Positions 28,845 through 39,608 of a DNA stretch of 64,000 nucleotides are shown here, one piece after another. The DNA comes from an uncultured SAR116 cluster alpha proteobacterium (GTDB lineage: Bacteria > Pseudomonadota > Alphaproteobacteria > Puniceispirillales > Marisalimonadaceae). The stretch is from NCBI GenBank assembly GCA_902539895.1, contig CACBMD010000001.1:1-64000 (forward strand). Direction: 5' to 3'. Numbering within the stretch: the stretch's first letter is position 1; each line of letters begins with the position of its first letter. The notes below the pieces were generated by a model. The model did no database searches and had not been told where the DNA came from. It saw only the letters and a list, made by a program, of their open reading frames with translations. Both the position numbers and the translations under genes were made by a program.

Positions 28845-29642
28845 TTATGTTTTCCATTTAGGTTCTCTTTTTTCCAAAAAGGCTTTCAAACCTTCCTGGG
28901 CATCTGGGGTTGTTGCAGCATTACAAAAATCTTCAACTGCATTAGCAACACCTCTTCTGTAATCAAGATCATTAGTTCTTAAAAAGGCTGCTCTTCCTAA
29001 ATTCATAGATATTGGTGATTTCTTTGATAAGTTTATTGCTATTTCATTAGCTTTTTCTCTAATTTCACTTGATAAAACTTTTCGACTAATTAACCCTAGC
29101 ATAAGCGCTTCATCAGAATAAAATGTTCTACCACTAAAAAGTAAGTCAAATGCTTTATATCTTCCGATAATTCTTGGAAGATGTGTGAAATGGATTGCAG
29201 GTAACAATCCTAAGTTTATTTCTGGATATCCAAATGAAGCTTTTTCTGAAGCAATAATTATATCACATGATATAGCTAGTGTCATGCCTCCACCTCTTGC
29301 AGCTCCGTTGATTGATGCTATTGTAGGCTTTCCCATGTTATATTGAATATCCCAAAGATCTATATAGAGGCGTTTTAAAAACTCTCTAATTTCTAATCCT
29401 GACTTATTTATTAAAAGATTTAAATCTAGACCTGCAGAAAATATCCCGTTGACGACACTTTCTAAAATGATAGCTCTTACTTCTTTATCTTTAGAGGCAA
29501 TTTTAAGTCTGTCTAAAATATCATTTAAAAAATCAATGCTAAATGCATTGGAAGGATTACGTTTCAGTGTTATCCATGCAATGTGATCTATAACTTTATA
29601 TTCAATTAATTTGTCCATATTGATATTTAAATTTAACTTCAC
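28845..29642 (-). CDS. Enoyl-CoA hydratase/isomerase family protein
   Basis: Crotonase fold: IFSAGLDLNLLI, KPTIASINGAARGGGMTLAISCDIIIASEKASFGYPEINLGLLP. Confidence 0.92.
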   Translation of the reverse strand: MKLNLNINMDKLIEYKVIDHIAWITLKRNPSNAFSIDFLNDILDRLKIASKDKEVRAIILESVVNGIFSAGLDLNLLINKSGLEIREFLKRLYIDLWDIQYNMGKPTIASINGAARGGGMTLAISCDIIIASEKASFGYPEINLGLLPAIHFTHLPRIIGRYKAFDLLFSGRTFYSDEALMLGLISRKVLSSEIREKANEIAINLSKKSPISMNLGRAAFLRTNDLDYRRGVANAVEDFCNAATTPDAQEGLKAFLEKREPKWKT

Positions 29643-29762
29643 CTAATTAATTGATTAAAATTTTGACATAAATGAAATTTAAATTGCAAAAATAAATAAC
29701 TAATAAAATTTATGATAATTTCATATATATATAATTAAATATCATTATTTATATTTTTAATC

Positions 29763-31595
29763 ATGCAACAATTAGATTATTTTGAAAAGATATTAAAAAA
29801 CATTGTTTCTGATAAAGATTTATTAAATTTATCTTTAAAAAATTCTAGTGATAGCTTTTCTAAGCTTTGTAGAGCTTTTATTTTTAAGTTTTACAATGAA
29901 AACAAAGATTTCAATGAATCTATGTCTTTATTAAATTCACTTAAGGATGAAACTTGCTTGAGCCTTTTTGATAAATTTTTTAATTCACAATCACAAAATA
30001 TTACATTTAATTATAATAGAAAATACAATGATCACATTTGGGATATTTTTTGTCCAGAGGCTCTTGAGTCTTATAATAAACCTGAAGAGATAAAGAATAA
30101 AATATTACGAAAAAGAAAACTGACTAATCTCAAAGAGAGTAAAAATCACCTTACAAACCCAGCTAAAGAGATACTTTTTTTAAGCAATGTTTTAATCACA
30201 ACACCAATAGATTATTTTTCACCAAACATACCAATTGAAATTAAAGATGAATTACAAAAATTTAAGAATGTAAGACAAAACTATTGGTATGATCATCCAA
30301 TACCTTTGGATGCGACAATTAATGAAAATGAAATAATTTATGGATTAAAAAATCTTGATGAAGCAATTGCTTACGAAGCACAAAGGAATAACTTAAAAAT
30401 TTCAGATAAAATCAAACTAGTTCTATCTGTTTCCGTCACACATAATGGTCTGGAAAAAATTGCGCTAGAATACGTTAAATTAATTATTAAGAAATCTTTA
30501 AATTTAAAATTTATTGAAGTTTATCTCTTTGATGAGGATATTTGTAGTAAAATTTACTCAACAATATTTCAACAGAATGATAAATTTAACAATTTATTAG
30601 GAGTCAATGGAAATTATGGTCGTCATTACACCTTTTTAAAATATATCTTATTAATTTATAATAAGGTAATTAACTCAGATTTTAGATATAGTTTTAAGAT
30701 TGATTTAGATCAAGTTTTTGATCAGAAGATGTTATTAAAAAATACTGGTTTTTCAATATTTGAAATTTTTAAAAATCAAAAATTTTGGGGAGGTACTGCA
30801 ACTGATTTCGAAGGAAGAAAAGTTGATTTAGGCATGCTGGCTGGAGCATTAGTAAATAAGAATGATATCTCCAAAGGTTTGTTTACACCAGATGTTCAAA
30901 GACCAAAGATAAAAGATTTTGCATCTGAATTATCATCAAAAAGAATTTTTTGTCCTGAATGGCCACAATCATTGTCAACAGAAGCAGAATTAATGTACAA
31001 ATCTAACGATATTCAAAGAATACATGTAACTGGTGGCACTACAGGAATAACAGTAGAAAGTTTAAAAAAATGGGCTCCATTTACGCCTAGTTTTGTTAAT
31101 AGAGCGGAAGATCAAGCTTTTGTTATTTCATCTATTAATAAAAACGAATATCTGAGTCATTGTCACGCCAAAAACTTGGTCATGAGACATGATAAACATG
31201 CGTTTGCTCAAAAAAGTATAGAAATGTCCAAGTTTGGAAAAGAAATAGGAAATTTAGAGAGAATATTAATATTTAGTAATTATTTTGAAGCGCATCAACT
31301 TGATTTTAAAATTTTAAAAGACCACTTCTGGCCATTTACATCAGTCTTTTCTACTAAGCATGCTGAATTCCTTGTAGGATTAATATTTTTAATTGATGGG
31401 TGTTTTAATGGTGAAAAATATGTAAGTTTGGGTGCAAAAAGGTTGTTGGATACTCAAAAATTTTGCAAAACAAAACTAAATGCTCAATACAAAACTGAAA
31501 AACGATTTTGGCGGGAGTTTGTAGATCGATTAGAATTTTTTGATGATAAAAATAATGTGTTAAAATCAATTATAAATTCAACTAAAATATTATGA
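29763..31595 (+). CDS. Large protein of unknown function, possibly glycosyltransferase-like
   Basis: 610 aa intact ORF; FKIDLDQVFDQ (DxD-like), FWGGTATDFEGRKVDLGMLAGALV, VNRAEDQAFVISSI. Confidence 0.6.
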   Translation: MQQLDYFEKILKNIVSDKDLLNLSLKNSSDSFSKLCRAFIFKFYNENKDFNESMSLLNSLKDETCLSLFDKFFNSQSQNITFNYNRKYNDHIWDIFCPEALESYNKPEEIKNKILRKRKLTNLKESKNHLTNPAKEILFLSNVLITTPIDYFSPNIPIEIKDELQKFKNVRQNYWYDHPIPLDATINENEIIYGLKNLDEAIAYEAQRNNLKISDKIKLVLSVSVTHNGLEKIALEYVKLIIKKSLNLKFIEVYLFDEDICSKIYSTIFQQNDKFNNLLGVNGNYGRHYTFLKYILLIYNKVINSDFRYSFKIDLDQVFDQKMLLKNTGFSIFEIFKNQKFWGGTATDFEGRKVDLGMLAGALVNKNDISKGLFTPDVQRPKIKDFASELSSKRIFCPEWPQSLSTEAELMYKSNDIQRIHVTGGTTGITVESLKKWAPFTPSFVNRAEDQAFVISSINKNEYLSHCHAKNLVMRHDKHAFAQKSIEMSKFGKEIGNLERILIFSNYFEAHQLDFKILKDHFWPFTSVFSTKHAEFLVGLIFLIDGCFNGEKYVSLGAKRLLDTQKFCKTKLNAQYKTEKRFWREFVDRLEFFDDKNNVLKSIINSTKIL

Positions 31596-31621
31596 TTTAT
31601 AATACTATTTTAAATTATACC

Positions 31622-32449
31622 TTAAATAGCAACGTATTTATATCCACTACCAAATTTATCTAAATATCCAAATTTTGGTTCTAGAATATGGCCTCCTGAA
31701 CAAATTATTCTATCATTACACACCATATCAAAAGCTTTTTTTCTTGATTTCAGTCCTTGCTCAACATCAATGTCAAATAGTACAGAAATATTTGGGTCTG
31801 ATAACTGTAAATTAGGTGTATGTAAAACATCGCCCATTTGAACAAAACTAATATTATCATCGTCTATTCTAAAGCCACTATGTCCAGGTGTGTGTCCTGG
31901 AAGTGGTACAGGGAATACTCCAGAAATTATTTCTTGATTAGTTTTTATTGTTTTTACTCTTTCACCATAGGCTTTGATAACAGATTTGTTTAAATCAGCC
32001 ATGTTTTTACCATTTACCTCAATATCTTCAAAATCATCCTTACTCCAAAAGTTTAATTCATCTTCTATAATGTTAACGGTTGCATTTGGAAAAATTGCCT
32101 TACCATCTTTGTTAATTGATCCTCCTACATGATCAGGATGTAAATGAGTAAAAAAAATGTCAGTTATATCTTCAGGTTTGACATTAGCTTTTGCAATTTC
32201 TTCATGAACAAATCCACAGGTTGGTCCAAATAAATCTCTACATCCTGAGTCAACTAATAGAATTTTTTCATTTTTGAATATTAGATAAGCATTAATTTGA
32301 CTGTTTGTGAGTTGATTATTTTCTTCAGAGAGTTTTTTTGTAGTTTCTTCATCTATATTAAGAAGTATTTCCTTAGGTAATGTTAACTCTCCATCCTTAA
32401 GAGCAACTACTCTTGTTGAACCAACCATTAGTTCTTGTAAATCTGACAT
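31622..32449 (-). CDS. MBL-fold metallo-hydrolase
   Basis: IFFTHLHPDHVGG zinc motif, PLPGHTPGHSGFRI. Confidence 0.92.
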   Translation of the reverse strand: MSDLQELMVGSTRVVALKDGELTLPKEILLNIDEETTKKLSEENNQLTNSQINAYLIFKNEKILLVDSGCRDLFGPTCGFVHEEIAKANVKPEDITDIFFTHLHPDHVGGSINKDGKAIFPNATVNIIEDELNFWSKDDFEDIEVNGKNMADLNKSVIKAYGERVKTIKTNQEIISGVFPVPLPGHTPGHSGFRIDDDNISFVQMGDVLHTPNLQLSDPNISVLFDIDVEQGLKSRKKAFDMVCNDRIICSGGHILEPKFGYLDKFGSGYKYVAI

Positions 32450-32530
32450 GTTTTACTCCTATAAAATAATCTACAATTAAATGTTAGAAAATAAAATTTT
32501 GTAATTCAACACAATTAATATAAAAAATTT

Positions 32531-34096
32531 TTACAAAAACTCTAATTTGAATTCACAAAGTTGTATCACTTCGCTCGTTGGCTTATCTTCTCTAAGCCTC
32601 TTAATTCTAGGAAATCTCAACGCAACTCCAGATTTATGTCTTGTGCTAGAGTTAACAGAGTCAAAAGCAACTTCAATGACGAAAGTTTTTTCTACTTCTC
32701 TAACAGGACCAAATTTTTTAATCGTGTTGTTACGAACAAATTTATCTAAAATTTTTAATTCATTATCATTGAATCCAAAATATGCTTTTCCAATCGGAGA
32801 AAGTTGGTTTCCATCCCATAAACCAAAAGTAAAGTCAGAATAATAAGAGCTTCTTTTGCCGTGACCTCTTACTGCATACATTAAAATTGCATCAACAGTT
32901 TTAGGGTCTTTTTTCCATTTATACCAATGTCCTTTTGGACGACCAGAAATATAAGGGCTAGACTTTCTTTTTATCATTAAGCCTTCGTGTTGTTCGTCTA
33001 TAATTTCATTTTTTCTAATTGCAGTTAAATTCTTCCAACTATTAAAATTAATTATTTTTGATAAATCAAAAAATTCATTTTTGTTTTTATAATACCAATT
33101 CTCAAGTAAATTTCGTCTTTCTTCCCAATTTTTTTCTCTTAAATCATTATTGTTTAAATACAAAATATCATACAGCTTTACAAAAGCAGGGAAGTCATCA
33201 ATGTGCTTCAAACTTACTTTTTTTCTATTCAATCTTTGTTGTAGTGAATTAAAATTCATAGGGATATAATTTCTTCCTACTAATAATTCTCCATCAAGTA
33301 TAACCATATCTTTTTCAAGACTTTTTATTTCAGGAAATGAAAGACTAATATCATCACCTGTACGAGAAAAAATTTTGATGTTAGAATCATTTATAATAAT
33401 TTGTACTCTTATCCCATCCCATTTCCATTCTGCAACAAATTTATTGTAATTAAGATTTATAAAATCTTTATCTTCTAATGGATTGGCAAGCATCATAGGG
33501 TTAAATGTATTTTTAAGATCAATCTCTGGGATAGGACCTGTATCACATAACCATTTAAATAAATTTTCATATGGTGGGTCAATTCCGTGCCATATTTTTT
33601 CTATATCATCTAATTTTTTTTCTCCAAATTTAGCTAATGCGGTTTTAGCTAGTCTTGATGAAACACCTATTCGCAAACCACCGCTAATTAATTTAATTAA
33701 GGCCCATCTTTCAGTTTCATTTGCAATGGAAAGAAAGCTATGAATTTTTCTTTTTAATTCATTTTTATTGATATTTTTTAAAATACCTATCATTTTTGAA
33801 ATTTGAGGAAGATTACCATTTTCTTTATTAGGCCAGATTAAAGAAATAGTCTCCGCTAGATCTCCAACATAATCGTATGATAACGCAAATAACTCTTCAT
33901 CGACGGTTTCTCGAACTATCTCTTTTATTTTTGAAATTGGAACATTTTTTATTTCTAGACTGTTAGTAATAATAGCAAGAGTAAAACCTCTATCTGGATC
34001 AGGAGTGTTTTTAAAATAATCACATAAAACATCAACTTTTCTATTCCTAGATGAAGTTAACAATAATTTATTAATTAATTCACTAAAACTTCTCAC
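32531..34096 (-). CDS. ATP-dependent DNA ligase (ligase-associated repair type)
   Basis: Nucleotidyl-transferase motif EWKWDGIRVQI, IFSRTGDDIS, LDGELLV, EGLMIKRKSSPYISGRPKGHWYKWKKD. Confidence 0.93.
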   Translation of the reverse strand: MRSFSELINKLLLTSSRNRKVDVLCDYFKNTPDPDRGFTLAIITNSLEIKNVPISKIKEIVRETVDEELFALSYDYVGDLAETISLIWPNKENGNLPQISKMIGILKNINKNELKRKIHSFLSIANETERWALIKLISGGLRIGVSSRLAKTALAKFGEKKLDDIEKIWHGIDPPYENLFKWLCDTGPIPEIDLKNTFNPMMLANPLEDKDFINLNYNKFVAEWKWDGIRVQIIINDSNIKIFSRTGDDISLSFPEIKSLEKDMVILDGELLVGRNYIPMNFNSLQQRLNRKKVSLKHIDDFPAFVKLYDILYLNNNDLREKNWEERRNLLENWYYKNKNEFFDLSKIINFNSWKNLTAIRKNEIIDEQHEGLMIKRKSSPYISGRPKGHWYKWKKDPKTVDAILMYAVRGHGKRSSYYSDFTFGLWDGNQLSPIGKAYFGFNDNELKILDKFVRNNTIKKFGPVREVEKTFVIEVAFDSVNSSTRHKSGVALRFPRIKRLREDKPTSEVIQLCEFKLEFL

Positions 34097-35082
34097 AAAT
34101 CCTCCTCATCTTCTCTTCCAGATAAGGATAGTGCTAATCCGTTGATCTGATTCATTTTGCACCAATGAACTATTGCTTCTTCTCTGCCGTGAGTGACATA
34201 AACATTTTCAGCGCCCGTTAATTTTATATAATGAGTCAACTCATTCCAATCTGCATGATCAGAAATTATAAGAGGAAGTTCAACTAGGCTTTGTTTAGCT
34301 CTTTGTTTGATTGACATCCATCCAGATGCTTGACAAATAATTGGATCTTCGAATTTTCTAGACCATACATTTTTAATTGCAGATGGTGGAGCAAGAATAA
34401 TTTCTCCTTGATACTCCTTTTTATCTTTGAGGTTTGTCTTTAAAAATTTTCCTAAAAAAATTTTTTCTTCTACATAATAATTACATAATTTTTCTAATGC
34501 TCCATGTATAAAAATTTCTTTATCATATCTTTGTTGTCTTAATAAGCCTATTATTCTTTGTGCCTTTCCAAGAGCATAAACTCCAACTAGATGTGGTCTT
34601 TTTGAAAATAATTCAAGTGATCTTAAGAGTTTTTTTATTTCATTATGTTCATTTGGATGTTGAAAAACAGGCAGTCCAAAAGTAGCTTCAGTAACTAAAG
34701 TGTGACATTTTACAGGTTCAAAATTTTCACAAGTTTTATCCTTTTTAGTTTTGTAATCACCTGTAAAATTTATTCTTTCGCCCTTATACTCTGCTAATAC
34801 TTGAACACTTCCTAATATATGTCCAGCTGGATAAAAGGTGATTTTAACATCATCAATTTTTAAAGTTTTATTTAATGTTAACTCTTGAAAATTTTGTGCA
34901 CAATTTTCACCATACCTTATTTTCATAATATTTATTGTCTCTTTTGTTGCTAAGACATTTTTATGACCTGGTTTGGCATGATCAGCATGTCCATGGGTTA
35001 TAATTGCATTTTCCACTGGCTTAGAAGGATCAATATATGTATTGATTGGAGATATATATAAATTTTCATTAATCCATTTCAT
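34093..35082 (-). CDS. Ligase-associated MBL/beta-CASP-like DNA exonuclease
   Basis: AIITHGHADHAKPGH, INFTGDYKTKKDKTCENFEPVKCHTLVTEATFGLPVF; overlaps the ligase start by 4 bp. Confidence 0.9.
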   Translation of the reverse strand: MKWINENLYISPINTYIDPSKPVENAIITHGHADHAKPGHKNVLATKETINIMKIRYGENCAQNFQELTLNKTLKIDDVKITFYPAGHILGSVQVLAEYKGERINFTGDYKTKKDKTCENFEPVKCHTLVTEATFGLPVFQHPNEHNEIKKLLRSLELFSKRPHLVGVYALGKAQRIIGLLRQQRYDKEIFIHGALEKLCNYYVEEKIFLGKFLKTNLKDKKEYQGEIILAPPSAIKNVWSRKFEDPIICQASGWMSIKQRAKQSLVELPLIISDHADWNELTHYIKLTGAENVYVTHGREEAIVHWCKMNQINGLALSLSGREDEEDL

Positions 35083-35099
35083 TATAGTAATATATAATA

Positions 35100-37523
35100 A
35101 TGTCAGATATTTTAAAGATTGAACCTATCGATAATTGGTTGAAAAAAAATAATTGGTCCTTTTACAATCATCAAGTTGAAACCGTAAAATTATCTGAAAA
35201 TGGTTTTGATGTTTTACTTGTTGCACCTACTGGAGGTGGTAAAACTCTAGCTGGTTTTTTACCATCACTAAAAGACTTAATTAATAATAAATCAGAAAAA
35301 AATAAGCTGCATACACTATATATATCTCCCCTCAAAGCACTTACAATCGATGTTCATAGAAATTTAACTAGTCCTATCGAAGATCAGGGTTTGGATATAA
35401 GAGTTGAAACAAGAACAGGTGATACTTCAGCTTACAAAAAAAATAGGCAAAAGATTTTACCTCCTCATATGCTTATGACTACCCCTGAATCATTAGCTTT
35501 GTTATTGTCAAATAAGGAATCAAAAGATTATTTTAAGGATCTAAAATATGTAATTATTGATGAAATACATGTTTTAGTTAATTCAAAACGAGGTGATTTA
35601 CTATCACTAAATTTATCTAGAATTCATTCAATTAGTCCAGATTGCAAAAGAATAGGTTTGTCTGCAACTGTTAAAAATAAAGAAACTGTATTAAAATTTT
35701 TAACTTCAAAAAATAAGGCAAAAATTTTAAACGTTAAAGAAACATCTTTTCCCAAAATAGAAATTTTAGAAACAAAAACTAGGGTTCCATGGTCTGGTCA
35801 TATGGCAAGTTATGCAATTGAGGATATATATCAAAAAATACAAAAATCGTCATTAACGATTGTTTTTGTTAACACAAGAGCGCAAGCAGAATTAGTTTTT
35901 AATAAACTATGGCAAGAGAATGATAATAATTTAAGAATTGCTATCCATCATGGAAGTTTAGAAAAAGAGATTAGAAGAAAAGTAGAAAACTTAATGTCTC
36001 TTGGAAAAATCGACTGTGTAGTAGCAACAAGTTCTCTAGATCTTGGAATTGATTGGGGAGATGTTGATTTAGTTATTCAAATTGGTTCACCAAAAGGGAT
36101 TTCAAGATTTTTACAACGTATAGGAAGGAGCAATCATAAATTTGATGAACCTTCAAACGCAATTTTAGTGCCATCAAATAGATTTGAATATTTAGAATGT
36201 TTATCTGCAATACATTCAATTCAAAATAAGTTATTAGATGAAACAAGAGAAAAAAAAGGAAGTTTAGATGTACTTGCCCAGCATGTTTTAGGTGTTGCAT
36301 GTAGTGAACCATTTGAAGTTGATGATTTGTATAATCAAGTCATAAATGCATGGCCATATAGAAATTTAACAAAAACAAAGTTTCTTGAAGTTGTCGAGTT
36401 TGTTAAAAATGGTGGGTATTCTCTAAAACATTATGAACAATATTCTAAGATAGGACTTAATAAAGATAAACTCTACGCAATTAACAATAAAAGTGTACGA
36501 AATAGATATAAATTAAATGTAGGTACTATTGTTGAATCTTATATGCTTAATGTTAAATTAGGAAATAAAACTCTAGGTCAAGTAGAAGAATGGTTTATAG
36601 AAGGATTGAATGAAGGAGATACTTTTTTATTTGGTGGTAGAGTTTTAGAATATCAAAGTATTTCAAATAATAATATAATTGTAAAATCTACAAGTCATAC
36701 ACATCCAAAAATTCCTTCTTATGCTGGAGGAAGATTACCTCTAAGTACAGAACTTTCAATTGAAGTAAGAAAATTATTGAGTAAAAAACAATTTTGGAAA
36801 AATTTCCCAAATCAAATTAATGAATGGTTAAAATTACAATCTAAATTTTCAAATTTACCATCTTTAAATGGGCTTTTAGTTGAAACTTTTCCTCGTTTAA
36901 TGAGTGGTAAAAAAAGATTTTTTTTGATTTGTTATACTTTCGAGGGAAGGAACGCTAATCAAACACTTGGTTTTTTAATGTCAAAAAAAATGTTACGTAT
37001 CGGTTATAAACCTATAAGTTTTGTTGCCACAGATTATGCTTTAGCAATATGGTCAATGAATGAGGTAAAAGAAGTAAACAGTGTTCTAAATGAAGATCTT
37101 ATGTTAGATGATTTATATGAATGGTTAGAAGAAACACCATTATTGAAGAAAAATTTTAGAGATGCCGCTATTATTTCAGGATTGATAGAACGATCAATAC
37201 CTGGGCTGAAAAAAACTGGTAAACAGGTTTTATTTAACTCTGATTTAATTTTCAATGTTCTTAAAAAACATGAGCCAAAACATCTTTTATTAGAAGTTGC
37301 AAGAGAAGATTCTTATCGAGGGCTAATAGATTTAGATAGATTAAGTGAATTTTTGAAAAGAATTGAAAAAAATATTACTCATAAAAAACTTGATAGAATT
37401 TCACCATTAGCAGTTCCACTAATTTTAGAAATAAACAGACAAACTATTGATAAATCTGAAATGGAAGAATACTTCCTTGAAGAACTTGAAAATGAAATGT
37501 TAAGTGAAGTTGGTTTGAATTGA
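35100..37523 (+). CDS. Ligase-associated DEAD/DEAH-box helicase (Lhr-Core-like)
   Basis: LLVAPTGGGKTLAGFLPSL, VIIDEIHVLVNSKRGDLL, GLSATV, VATSSLDLGIDWGDVDLVIQIGSPKGISRFLQRIGRSNH. Confidence 0.93.
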   Translation: MSDILKIEPIDNWLKKNNWSFYNHQVETVKLSENGFDVLLVAPTGGGKTLAGFLPSLKDLINNKSEKNKLHTLYISPLKALTIDVHRNLTSPIEDQGLDIRVETRTGDTSAYKKNRQKILPPHMLMTTPESLALLLSNKESKDYFKDLKYVIIDEIHVLVNSKRGDLLSLNLSRIHSISPDCKRIGLSATVKNKETVLKFLTSKNKAKILNVKETSFPKIEILETKTRVPWSGHMASYAIEDIYQKIQKSSLTIVFVNTRAQAELVFNKLWQENDNNLRIAIHHGSLEKEIRRKVENLMSLGKIDCVVATSSLDLGIDWGDVDLVIQIGSPKGISRFLQRIGRSNHKFDEPSNAILVPSNRFEYLECLSAIHSIQNKLLDETREKKGSLDVLAQHVLGVACSEPFEVDDLYNQVINAWPYRNLTKTKFLEVVEFVKNGGYSLKHYEQYSKIGLNKDKLYAINNKSVRNRYKLNVGTIVESYMLNVKLGNKTLGQVEEWFIEGLNEGDTFLFGGRVLEYQSISNNNIIVKSTSHTHPKIPSYAGGRLPLSTELSIEVRKLLSKKQFWKNFPNQINEWLKLQSKFSNLPSLNGLLVETFPRLMSGKKRFFLICYTFEGRNANQTLGFLMSKKMLRIGYKPISFVATDYALAIWSMNEVKEVNSVLNEDLMLDDLYEWLEETPLLKKNFRDAAIISGLIERSIPGLKKTGKQVLFNSDLIFNVLKKHEPKHLLLEVAREDSYRGLIDLDRLSEFLKRIEKNITHKKLDRISPLAVPLILEINRQTIDKSEMEEYFLEELENEMLSEVGLN

Positions 37524-38185
37524 AGGTAATAAATTTCAATAATCATAAATTTCAAATTAGTAAAGAGGGCATCTTATTTTGGTTTGATAAACAAATTGCA
37601 ATAATTGCAGATTTACACCTTGAAAAAGGAAGTAGTTTTGGTCCTTCTGGTCAATTTTTACCACCTTATGATAGCGAAGAAACTCTAAAAAAAATATTAA
37701 ATACAATTAAAGACCATAATATAAAAAAAATTATCCTTCTAGGTGACACTTTTCATGATAAGAATGCAATCAGTAGAATGTCCAAAAAAGTAATTATTCT
37801 TTTTAGGTCACTTATAGAAAAATACGAAGTTATTTTTATTCTTGGCAATCATGAAAGTAAGTTTGAAATTGGCCAAATAAATTTTTTAAATGAATACGTT
37901 ATTGATGACATACACTTCATTCATGAAGCTTTACAAACAAGTGTATTTCAAATATCTGGACATTTTCATCCAGTAGCTACTGTAAAATCAAATATTAAAA
38001 AAATTACAGCGAAATGTTTGTTACATACAAATAACCACATTATTTTGCCCTCATTTGGTCAATACACTGGTGGTTTAAATATAACTAATCCGGTCTTGAA
38101 ACCGTTTTTAAATAATGAAACTAAAATTTATATGCTTACAAAAAAATCTATTTACAAATTTACAAGTAAAGAAATTGAAATGTAG
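37520..38185 (+). CDS. pdeM: Ligase-associated phosphoesterase/endonuclease PdeM
   Basis: AIIADLHLEKGSSFG, ILLGDTFHD, FILGNHE, ISGHFHPVA; 4-bp overlap with helicase gene. Confidence 0.9.
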   Translation: MKVINFNNHKFQISKEGILFWFDKQIAIIADLHLEKGSSFGPSGQFLPPYDSEETLKKILNTIKDHNIKKIILLGDTFHDKNAISRMSKKVIILFRSLIEKYEVIFILGNHESKFEIGQINFLNEYVIDDIHFIHEALQTSVFQISGHFHPVATVKSNIKKITAKCLLHTNNHIILPSFGQYTGGLNITNPVLKPFLNNETKIYMLTKKSIYKFTSKEIEM

Positions 38186-38246
38186 TATTTATGACTTTGG
38201 TATCTTTTTTGCATTTTGATATTTAATTTTTTTATGGAGATTTAAA

Positions 38247-38477
38247 ATGTATGGTATCAAGATCTGGTCCTCTGAAAAAGATAATGATTGGTATTTATTA
38301 AGAGATATGAATGACGGCATTGTTCATGTTTGGGACAAAAAAGAAGAAGTTGAAAGAGTGCAAAACAATTTAAGTTGTAAGAGGTCAGCTATTACTAAAA
38401 TTATGTCAAGCGTGATAATTGACAGAGCTTTAAATAAACGTAAAGAGAAAGAAAATTTAAAATACTTTTTAAAATAA
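38247..38477 (+). CDS. Small protein of unknown function
   Basis: 76 aa ORF preceded by GGAGA ribosome binding site. Confidence 0.55.
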   Translation: MYGIKIWSSEKDNDWYLLRDMNDGIVHVWDKKEEVERVQNNLSCKRSAITKIMSSVIIDRALNKRKEKENLKYFLK

Positions 38478-38525
38478 TAATTTAATTTTTCTGTATTAGA
38501 GTGTTTTTGTGTTAAATATTCTAGC

Positions 38526-39566
38526 ATGAATATTATTAAGCAAAATATAGTAGGCGTTATTACAATCTCTAGCCTTGTTTTTTTTTCTACTTTATTAAGT
38601 CATTTTTTATCTTCCAAAAATATATTAATTTCATCTGCCTTCTTATGTATTTTTTTTGGTTTAATAGTAGGAAATATTTTTTCTTTCAAAATGATTGAAC
38701 CATTCGCGAATTTTTGTTTAAAAAAACTTCTAAGAATTGGAATAGCTTTTCTTGGTTTAAGTTTAAGCTTAAATGAGCTTTTTAATTATGGCTTAACAGC
38801 TTTTTTGTTAGTCATCATAAACATTATAATAGCATTTTTGATTATAAAATATCTGTGTAATATTTTAAAAATACCTAATGTTTTGGGTTACTTAATTACT
38901 ATGGGAACTTGTATTTGTGGTGTGACTGCTGTTATAGCCACCTCTTCAATAATAAAGGCTGATAAAGACCAAACTAGCTACTCAGTTGGTGTTGTTACAT
39001 TGTTTGGAATTATTGCTGTGTTTTTTTATCCTTACATTGCAAATCATTACTTTCATTTATCACCAGATCTCGCAGGTATTTTTCTTGGTACAGCAATTCA
39101 TGATACTGCGCAAGTTACTGCTGCAAGTGTAATTTATTCTGATATGTTTAATAGTGAAGAAGCTCTCAATTCTGCTATGACTACAAAACTATTAAGGAAT
39201 TCATTTTTAATAATTTTAATTCCTTTGATTGCTTATCTTTATAAAAAAGAAAAACAAGTAGATGTGAAAAGTTCAGTAAAAGAATTTTTTCCATTTTTTG
39301 TTCTTGGATTTATAATATTATGTTTCTTAAGAACAATAGGAGATCGTTTATTTCTTGATAATGATATGTTGTATTACTGGAAATATTCATTATTTTTATT
39401 CAAAGAAATGTCAATTTGTTGTATACTGTATTCAATGGTTGCCATTGGTCTGCAAACTAATCTGAAAGGGATGATGTCATTAGGAATAAAACCAATGGTC
39501 ATAGGTTTTTTTGCGGCAACTATCGTAGGTTTGATAAGTGTTTTTTATCTTTTAATACTCTTGTAA
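38526..39566 (+). CDS. YeiH family putative sulfate exporter
   Basis: LLRIGIAFLGLSLSLNELF, MGTCICGVTAVIATSSIIKA, FLGTAIHDTAQVTAASVIYSD. Confidence 0.9.
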   Translation: MNIIKQNIVGVITISSLVFFSTLLSHFLSSKNILISSAFLCIFFGLIVGNIFSFKMIEPFANFCLKKLLRIGIAFLGLSLSLNELFNYGLTAFLLVIINIIIAFLIIKYLCNILKIPNVLGYLITMGTCICGVTAVIATSSIIKADKDQTSYSVGVVTLFGIIAVFFYPYIANHYFHLSPDLAGIFLGTAIHDTAQVTAASVIYSDMFNSEEALNSAMTTKLLRNSFLIILIPLIAYLYKKEKQVDVKSSVKEFFPFFVLGFIILCFLRTIGDRLFLDNDMLYYWKYSLFLFKEMSICCILYSMVAIGLQTNLKGMMSLGIKPMVIGFFAATIVGLISVFYLLILL

Positions 39567-39608
39567 TTAGAATATGATAAAATCAATCAACATATCCAGA
39601 ACTCACAA

